Positions 58,936 through 64,000 of a stretch of DNA of 64,000 bases are shown piece after piece. How positions within the stretch are numbered: position 1 is the stretch's first letter; the number at the start of each line of letters is the position of its first letter. The translations under genes and the position numbers were made by a program. The DNA comes from Lachnospiraceae bacterium (lineage in GTDB: Bacteria; Bacillota; Clostridia; Lachnospirales; Lachnospiraceae). The stretch is taken from NCBI GenBank assembly GCA_016294075.1, contig JAEDCQ010000001.1, forward strand, positions 1-64,000, given 5' to 3'. Below the pieces are notes generated by a model. It saw nothing but the letters and a program-made list of their open reading frames with translations, ran no database searches and was not told the DNA's origin.

Positions 58936-58966
58936 TAAGACCCGCGGGATTTCGCGGGTCTTTCTT
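58936..58966. terminator. Bidirectional terminator between cheR and the RNase H-like gene
   Basis: AGACCCGCG at 58938-58946 pairs perfectly with CGCGGGTCT at 58953-58961. A-rich sequence precedes and T-rich sequence follows, so it can act for both convergent genes. Confidence 0.88.
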
Positions 58967-60068
58967 AATGTATCTGCATCATCATGGATAAAACATGGGA
59001 GGCATAGAGTGAGAATGCTTCCCTGTTATTTTTAAATTCGTCCGTTAATTCAAAAAACAAAAGCTTGGAATGATATTCCCGTTTAAAGAACGGTTTAAAT
59101 AATGTGTCCCATTGTGGAAGATAATCGCCTGTTTTGCGTGTATAGCAGCTACCGGCAGTTGCCTGCTCGCGGAATGCAGGGTCCACAAAAGTAGAGACTG
59201 ATTTGTGAATTGCCATATCTTCATGAGGCAGATAAAAATAATTCTTATAATCCTCATAAAAAAATTTCATTTCTTCAGAAAATACAGGCACCTTAATCAT
59301 ACCCTCGTTATTTCTTCCGGAAAAATAACAGTCATTTCCATGGCAGGAAATTGGTTTTGGAAGGGTGGTGGAGAGTGTTAAGTAAATCAAAAGCTCTTTC
59401 TGTTCTTTCTCAAAGGCATCCTTTGTTATATTTGTTTCGACTTTTCTGACAGTCAGTGTTTCATTCAGGAAATCTGTATAGGAAAGAATCGGTAACAGAC
59501 GAATCATGCCATATACATCATCACGATTATGTTGTAACAGAAGCTGCATGGCTTCTTTATCATGTGATTTACAGAAAGCTTTGAATACACGGATAAGCTC
59601 GCCTCCACTGTATTCGTCCTCCCTGTGTATGGAAAGAAATTCCTCTAACGTTTTCTGTTTGCAGTTTGAAAGACGAAGAAAATATCGGTAAGGAAAAATC
59701 CGTTTGTAAATATCAATACCATGCATTGTGTCAAAGCAGATTGAGATTCCGTGTGACGCCGCTCTTTTTTGAATGAAAGGAAGATCAAACTGGTTACCGT
59801 TAAAATGAATTAAAGTGGTATATGAGATAAGCATGGAAGAAAAATCTTCCAATAATGCTTTTTCTTCTTCTGGGGTTTCACACAGCCATTGCCGAATCAT
59901 CCATTCTCCGTTTTCAAAAAAACAGCATCCTATCAGATAAATGGATGAAGTCGCAGCAGACAGGCCTGTTGTTTCAATATCCGTAAATAGAATTTCTTCT
60001 TTTTTTCCAAGCTTGGAAATAGGATAGGATGGTGTAAAAGAAGGAATCCGATAGTTCTTGATTATCAT
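58965..60068 (-). CDS. YprB-like ribonuclease H-fold exonuclease domain protein
   Basis: 367 residues. DEDD-type motifs: ILFTDIETTGL near residues 26-36, IHFNGNQFDLPFIQKRA and HNRDDVYGMIRLL. This is the RNase H-like domain of YprB proteins (B. subtilis YprB is longer, with TPR repeats, which are not evident here). The C-terminal half (FYEDYKNYFYLPHEDMAIHKSV) is of unknown function. It is predicted to be a 3'-5' exonuclease; the substrate is not known. Confidence 0.85.
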   Translation of the reverse strand: MIIKNYRIPSFTPSYPISKLGKKEEILFTDIETTGLSAATSSIYLIGCCFFENGEWMIRQWLCETPEEEKALLEDFSSMLISYTTLIHFNGNQFDLPFIQKRAASHGISICFDTMHGIDIYKRIFPYRYFLRLSNCKQKTLEEFLSIHREDEYSGGELIRVFKAFCKSHDKEAMQLLLQHNRDDVYGMIRLLPILSYTDFLNETLTVRKVETNITKDAFEKEQKELLIYLTLSTTLPKPISCHGNDCYFSGRNNEGMIKVPVFSEEMKFFYEDYKNYFYLPHEDMAIHKSVSTFVDPAFREQATAGSCYTRKTGDYLPQWDTLFKPFFKREYHSKLLFFELTDEFKNNREAFSLYASHVLSMMMQIH

Positions 60069-60266
60069 ATATAATTCTCCCGGGTAACATATTCTGTCAG
60101 ATATTCATTTAAATAATTCTATATTTCCGTATGTCATATCTTATCACAAAATCCAAAAAATCAGTAGTATTTTGCCAAGAAAAATAGTATATTGTAAAGG
60201 TAATAATAAGTTAAAATCATATCCTGACAGATATGGTCAAAAAATAAACAGAAAGAAGGATAAGTG
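60069..60266. other. Divergent intergenic region upstream of the rnf operon
   Basis: About 200 AT-rich bases without a gene. A six-pair inverted repeat, CATATC and GATATG (60219-60236), lies 30 bases before rnfC. No promoter with good spacing could be fixed. GAAGGA precedes the rnfC ATG. Confidence 0.5.
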
Positions 60267-61583
60267 ATGGCGAAACTGACATTTACCGGCGGTATCCATA
60301 CTTATGACGGTAAGGATCTGTCAAAAGATAAACCGATTGTTGATATACTGCCTGTTGGCGATTTGGTTTATCCGTTATCCCAGCATATAGGGGCCCCGGC
60401 TGTTCCTATTGTAAAAAAGGGTGATTATGTTCTTACCGGTCAGAAAATCGCGGAAGCAGGCGGCTTTGTATCTGCTCCAGTTTATGCAACGGTATCCGGT
60501 ACTGTTAAGGCGATTGAGCCGAGACGTGTAGTTACCGGTGACAGTGTGATGAGCATTGTAATTGAGAATGATGGTAAATATGATGAAGTTACCTATTCTG
60601 CGATAGAATCGGCAGACGAATTAAGTAAAGAGCAGATTCTTGAACGTATTAAGGAAGCAGGAATTGTCGGCATGGGTGGAGCCGGCTTCCCTACACATGT
60701 AAAGCTTTCCCCTAAGGAACCGGATAAAATTGATTATGTGATTGCAAACTGTGCGGAGTGTGAACCGTATTTAACTTCAGATTACCGTAGAATGTTAGAA
60801 GAGCCTCATAAGCTGATTGAAGGCTTGAAGATTTCCCTGCGTCTGTTTGATAACGCTATGGGAATTCTTGCAGTTGAAGATAATAAACCGGATTGTATAA
60901 AGCTCCTAAAAGAATTGACAAAGAATGAAAAGCGGATTTTGGTAAAGACCTTAAAGACCAAATATCCGCAGGGCTCTGAACGACAATTGATTTTTGCGAC
61001 AACAAAGCGTGCAATTAATTCTTCACAGTTACCGGCAGATGCCGGCTGTGTGGTAAATAACGTGGATACGATTGTTGCAATTTATCATGCGGTAATTGAG
61101 GGTAAGCCTCTGATGCAGCGTATTGTGACAATAACCGGTGATGCAATCAATCATCCGCAGAACTACCGTGTGAGAATTGGTACAAACTATCATGAACTGA
61201 TTGATGCAGCAGGCGGATTTAAATGTCAGCCCGAAAAGATTGTGTCCGGCGGACCGATGATGGGCTTTGCATTATTTAATCTGGATGTTCCTACAACAAA
61301 GACAGCATCGGCACTTCTTTGCATGAGCAGGGATGAAGTTTCGGCTTCAAAACCGTCCGCATGTATTAATTGTGGTCTGTGTGCTGAAGTATGTCCGGGA
61401 AGAGTGGTTCCGAAAATGCTTGCGGATTATGCGGAACATGGTCAGGAAGAGGCTTTTGTAAAACATAACGGCATGGAATGCTGTGAATGTGGCTGCTGTA
61501 GTTTTGTTTGTCCTGCAAAGCGTAATCTGACACAATCCATTAAATCAATGCGTAAAATTGTTTTGGGAAAAAGAAAAAAGTAA
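60267..61583 (+). CDS. rnfC: Rnf complex subunit C (NADH-binding, Fe-S)
   Basis: 438 residues from ATG 60267. The N-terminal barrel is followed by the NADH/FMN-binding GIVGMGGAGFPTHVKL and ANCAECEPYLTSDYRRM. Two [4Fe-4S] motifs stand near the end: CINCGLCAEVCPG and CCECGCCSFVCPAKRN. RnfC oxidises or reduces NADH at the cytoplasmic face. It heads the rnfCDGEA order usual in Clostridia; the first 60 bases of the operon carry a strong ribosome site. Confidence 0.97.
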   Translation: MAKLTFTGGIHTYDGKDLSKDKPIVDILPVGDLVYPLSQHIGAPAVPIVKKGDYVLTGQKIAEAGGFVSAPVYATVSGTVKAIEPRRVVTGDSVMSIVIENDGKYDEVTYSAIESADELSKEQILERIKEAGIVGMGGAGFPTHVKLSPKEPDKIDYVIANCAECEPYLTSDYRRMLEEPHKLIEGLKISLRLFDNAMGILAVEDNKPDCIKLLKELTKNEKRILVKTLKTKYPQGSERQLIFATTKRAINSSQLPADAGCVVNNVDTIVAIYHAVIEGKPLMQRIVTITGDAINHPQNYRVRIGTNYHELIDAAGGFKCQPEKIVSGGPMMGFALFNLDVPTTKTASALLCMSRDEVSASKPSACINCGLCAEVCPGRVVPKMLADYAEHGQEEAFVKHNGMECCECGCCSFVCPAKRNLTQSIKSMRKIVLGKRKK

Positions 61584-61598
61584 AGGAGTAATGGCAAA

Positions 61599-62543
61599 AT
61601 GAGTGAAAGGAACGATTCCATGATGAAGGTTTCATCCAATCCCCATATTCGTTCAAAGGTAAGTACGAGTAAGATAATGCTGGCCGTTATTCTTGCCTTG
61701 CTTCCGACAACGATATTCGGTATTCGTAATTTCGGACTTCATGCGTTGTTGCTTGTATTGGTAACAATAGCATCTACTGTGGTAACAGAAGCATTATTTG
61801 AGGCAGTTATGAAAAAGCCTCTTACAATATTTGACTTTTCTGCCGTTGTGACAGGACTTTTATTGGCATTGAATCTCCCGCCGAAGGCTCCGTTATGGAT
61901 TGGTATTATTGGTGGTGTGTTTGCTATTCTGGTTGTTAAGATGTTATTTGGCGGTCTGGGTCAGAATTTCATGAACCCGGCTCTGGCCGCAAGGTGTTTT
62001 CTGTTAATCTCCTTCCCGGTTATTATGACAGATTTTACCTGTGATGCTTATTCGGGTGCAACTCCGCTCGCAGCACTGAAAGCAGGAGAAAGCGTAAATA
62101 TTCTGGATATGGTCATTGGTAATACAGCAGGTACGATTGGTGAGACATCCATGATTGCAATCGTATTTGGCGCGTGTATTCTGATTTTAATGGGAATTAT
62201 TGACCTGCGTATTCCGGGAAGCTATATTGTGACCTTTATATTATTTATCGGGTTGTTTGGTGGACACGGTTTTGATTATTCTTATATCAGTGCCCATCTT
62301 GCCGGTGGCGGATTAATGCTTGGTGCATTTTTTATGGCAACGGATTATGTCACACGGCCGGTTACGAAATTCGGACAGGTTTTATTCGGAATATTACTTG
62401 GTATTCTGACGGGCATCTTCCGTATTTTCGGGGCAGGGGCGGAAGGTGTATCTTATGCAATTATTATCGGAAATCTTTTAGTTCCGTTGATTGAAAAGAT
62501 TACGTATCCGAGGGCCTTTGGAAAAGGAGGCGAGCGTCTATGA
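61599..62543 (+). CDS. rnfD: Rnf complex subunit D
   Basis: 314 residues and eight to ten membrane helices. The flavinylation motif SGAT ends at Thr155 (DAYSGATPLAALKAGE), the site where ApbE attaches FMN. NPALAARCFLLISFP and FMATDYVTRPVTKFGQVLFGILLG are family signatures. It overlaps rnfG by four bases. Confidence 0.96.
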   Translation: MSERNDSMMKVSSNPHIRSKVSTSKIMLAVILALLPTTIFGIRNFGLHALLLVLVTIASTVVTEALFEAVMKKPLTIFDFSAVVTGLLLALNLPPKAPLWIGIIGGVFAILVVKMLFGGLGQNFMNPALAARCFLLISFPVIMTDFTCDAYSGATPLAALKAGESVNILDMVIGNTAGTIGETSMIAIVFGACILILMGIIDLRIPGSYIVTFILFIGLFGGHGFDYSYISAHLAGGGLMLGAFFMATDYVTRPVTKFGQVLFGILLGILTGIFRIFGAGAEGVSYAIIIGNLLVPLIEKITYPRAFGKGGERL

Positions 62544-63142
62544 AGGAAATGTTAAAAAACGCCGGCATTCTGATTGCCATCACAGTTATTGCAGGCTTCA
62601 TTCTGGGAGCAGTATATCAGATTACAAAAGAGCCGATTGCACAGGCGGAAGAAAAAGCGGCAATGGAAGCATATAAAGAAGTGTTTGCGGATGCTTCGGA
62701 TTTTACAGAGACAGAGGTCAGTGCGAAAAGTGTATTGGCAGAAGGCGGTTACGGAGCAACTGATATTGATAAGGTGCTGGAAGCAAAGGGAACAGACGGC
62801 ACATTACTCGGTTATGTTCTTGTTATTACCAATCATGAAGGATATGGCGGAGATATACAATTTACATTAGGTATTTCAGCGGATGGTACAACAAACGGAA
62901 TTTCCATTTTATCTATTTCAGAGACTCCCGGTCTGGGAATGGAGGCGGAAAATGTATTAAAGCCTCAGTTTGCAGGTAAAAATGTGGAACAGTTTATTTA
63001 CACCAAAACAGGGGCAGTTTCTGAAGAACAGATTGATGCCATCAGTGGTGCAACAATTACCACAAATGCTGTAACAAATGGTGTTAATGCCGGTTTGTAT
63101 TATTTCCGGACCGTTCTGGAAGGAGGTATGGCAGATGAATAA
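62540..63142 (+). CDS. rnfG: Rnf complex subunit G (covalent FMN)
   Basis: 200 residues with AGGAGG upstream. One N-terminal membrane helix (AGILIAITVIAGFILGAVYQI), then an extracytoplasmic FMN-binding domain with ETPGLGME and SGAT at residues 169-172 (Thr172 the expected FMN acceptor). The stop overlaps the rnfE start by eight bases. Confidence 0.96.
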   Translation: MKEMLKNAGILIAITVIAGFILGAVYQITKEPIAQAEEKAAMEAYKEVFADASDFTETEVSAKSVLAEGGYGATDIDKVLEAKGTDGTLLGYVLVITNHEGYGGDIQFTLGISADGTTNGISILSISETPGLGMEAENVLKPQFAGKNVEQFIYTKTGAVSEEQIDAISGATITTNAVTNGVNAGLYYFRTVLEGGMADE

Positions 63143-63857
63143 GTGTGTGGAGCGTTTATGGAATGGCTTGGTAAAAGAGAATCCCACATTGGTTTTGATG
63201 TTAGGTATGTGCCCGACACTTGCCGTAACGACCTCAGCAATCAATGGTTTGGGAATGGGACTTACGACAACGGTTGTACTAGCCTTAAGCAATGTAATTA
63301 TTTCCTTACTTCGGAAGATTATTCCCGATAAAATCAGAATTCCGGCATTTATTGTTATCATAGCTTCCTTTGTTACAATTATGCAGTTATTATTACAGGC
63401 ATATCTGCCTTCGTTATATGCGGCATTAGGAATTTATATTCCCCTTATTGTTGTAAACTGTATTATTTTAGGGCGTGCGGAAGCATATGCTTATAAAAAT
63501 CCGGTCCTTCCTTCATTATTTGACGGACTCGGTATGGGGCTGGGCTTTTCAATTGCCTTAACATGTATCGGTCTTGTAAGGGAACTGCTTGGCGGAGGAG
63601 AAGTATTCGGTATACATGTAATGCCACAGGCATTTACTCCAATCAGCATCTTCAAGCTGGCACCCGGAGCATTCTTTGTTCTTGCTGTTTTAACTGCCAT
63701 TCAAAATAAAGTGAAAATTGAAGGAGCAAAGAAAGGCAAGGATGTTAGCAAAATACAGTCCGGGTGTAACTCTGACTGTATGCATTGCGCAGATTCCGGA
63801 TGCAGCAAGCGGCTGATTGAAATAGATGAAGTAGAAGAAATAAAGGAGGAGAAATAA
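63135..63857 (+). CDS. rnfE: Rnf complex subunit E with Cys-rich C-terminus
   Basis: 240 residues from ATG 63135; GGAGG precedes it, and a longer upstream frame within rnfG is rejected. Six membrane helices, with NPTLVLMLGMCPTLAVTTSAINGLGMG and NCIILGRAEAYAYKNPVLPSLFDGLGMGLGF. The C-terminal 45 residues are an extension with CNSDCMHCADSGCSKR (four Cys) and an acidic end, beyond the core fold. In the family the conserved membrane Cys hold an intramembrane Fe-S centre with RnfA; the extra cluster may bind metal. Confidence 0.95.
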   Translation: MNKCVERLWNGLVKENPTLVLMLGMCPTLAVTTSAINGLGMGLTTTVVLALSNVIISLLRKIIPDKIRIPAFIVIIASFVTIMQLLLQAYLPSLYAALGIYIPLIVVNCIILGRAEAYAYKNPVLPSLFDGLGMGLGFSIALTCIGLVRELLGGGEVFGIHVMPQAFTPISIFKLAPGAFFVLAVLTAIQNKVKIEGAKKGKDVSKIQSGCNSDCMHCADSGCSKRLIEIDEVEEIKEEK

Positions 63858-63860
63858 AGT

Positions 63861-64000
63861 ATGGAACAAATAAAAGATTTATTGATTATTCTTATCAGCT
63901 CCTCTTTGGTTAGCAATGTAGTACTAAGCCAGTTTTTAGGTCTGTGTCCGTTTCTGGGTGTATCTAAAAAGGTGGAAACCGCTGCAGGAATGGGCGGAGC
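63861..64000 (+). CDS. rnfA: Rnf complex subunit A (partial, cut by window edge)
   Basis: The first 46 codons from ATG 63861 (GGAGGAG upstream) encode a membrane helix and the family signature SNVVLSQFLGLCPFLGVS, with the conserved Cys that pairs with RnfE. The frame is open at the edge; rnfB should follow outside the window. Confidence 0.95.
   Translation, partial: MEQIKDLLIILISSSLVSNVVLSQFLGLCPFLGVSKKVETAAGMGG

Overview
The window reads as a chromosomal segment of a low-GC anaerobic Firmicute, most likely a Lachnospiraceae-type member of the Clostridia. The basis is the gene set: a fused acyl-CoA dehydratase activase, PPi-type pyruvate phosphate dikinase, Na+-pumping decarboxylase subunits, an Rnf complex, DUF4349 and DUF4474 proteins and era-yqzL-recO, all with strong Shine-Dalgarno sites. 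No rRNA, tRNA, CRISPR array, integrase or insertion sequence was seen. Species cannot be fixed from the sequence alone.

Layout. 1-15 kb: a small conserved protein, the 1,400-residue activase on the minus strand, then a plus-strand run with a rhomboid-like protein, a sigma-like protein, an M16 peptidase, a DUF4349 lipoprotein, era, yqzL, recO, a lipoprotein, glycyl-tRNA synthetase and ppdK. 17.7-29.8 kb: an accessory region. It holds an IrrE-type metallopeptidase with a DUF4411 PIN protein (toxin-antitoxin-like). Next comes a probable four-gene defence operon: an XRE regulator with a palindromic operator inside its promoter, a UvrD-like helicase fused to an Fe-S PD-(D/E)XK nuclease, a beta-class DNA methyltransferase of type III Mod type, and a DEAH helicase-nuclease of type III Res type. 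The region ends in a scar of broken genes (HNH/NUMOD-like, HD-GYP and metallophosphoesterase remnants) followed by a DUF4474 membrane protein. 30-35.7 kb: an aldo/keto reductase with an extra C-terminal domain, a small multidrug export protein, ApbE, a NusG-II protein, a Gx transporter and an FMN-dependent alpha-hydroxy-acid dehydrogenase. 35.7-47 kb: alaS and rpsU (both with clear sigma-A promoters), two D-Ala-D-Ala carboxypeptidases flanking a phosphoesterase and scpAB, a ferritin-like protein, and a diguanylate cyclase. 47.2-52.5 kb: a five-gene biotin-dependent carboxyltransferase/Na+ pump operon. 52.7-58.9 kb: TetR and RpiR regulators, a flavoprotein, cmk, ispH, an S1-domain protein and cheR. 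60.3 kb to the end: rnfC-D-G-E-A, with rnfA cut by the window edge.

Two functional links run across the window. ApbE (32.6 kb) is the enzyme family that attaches FMN to Rnf subunits, and RnfD and RnfG here both show the SGAT acceptor motif, so ApbE probably serves the complex at 60-64 kb. The biotin operon and Rnf are both expected to exchange metabolic energy with a membrane cation gradient. The most interesting candidate system is the helicase-nuclease/Mod/Res operon. Its parts belong to known families, but this exact combination needs comparison with catalogued defence systems before it is called new.
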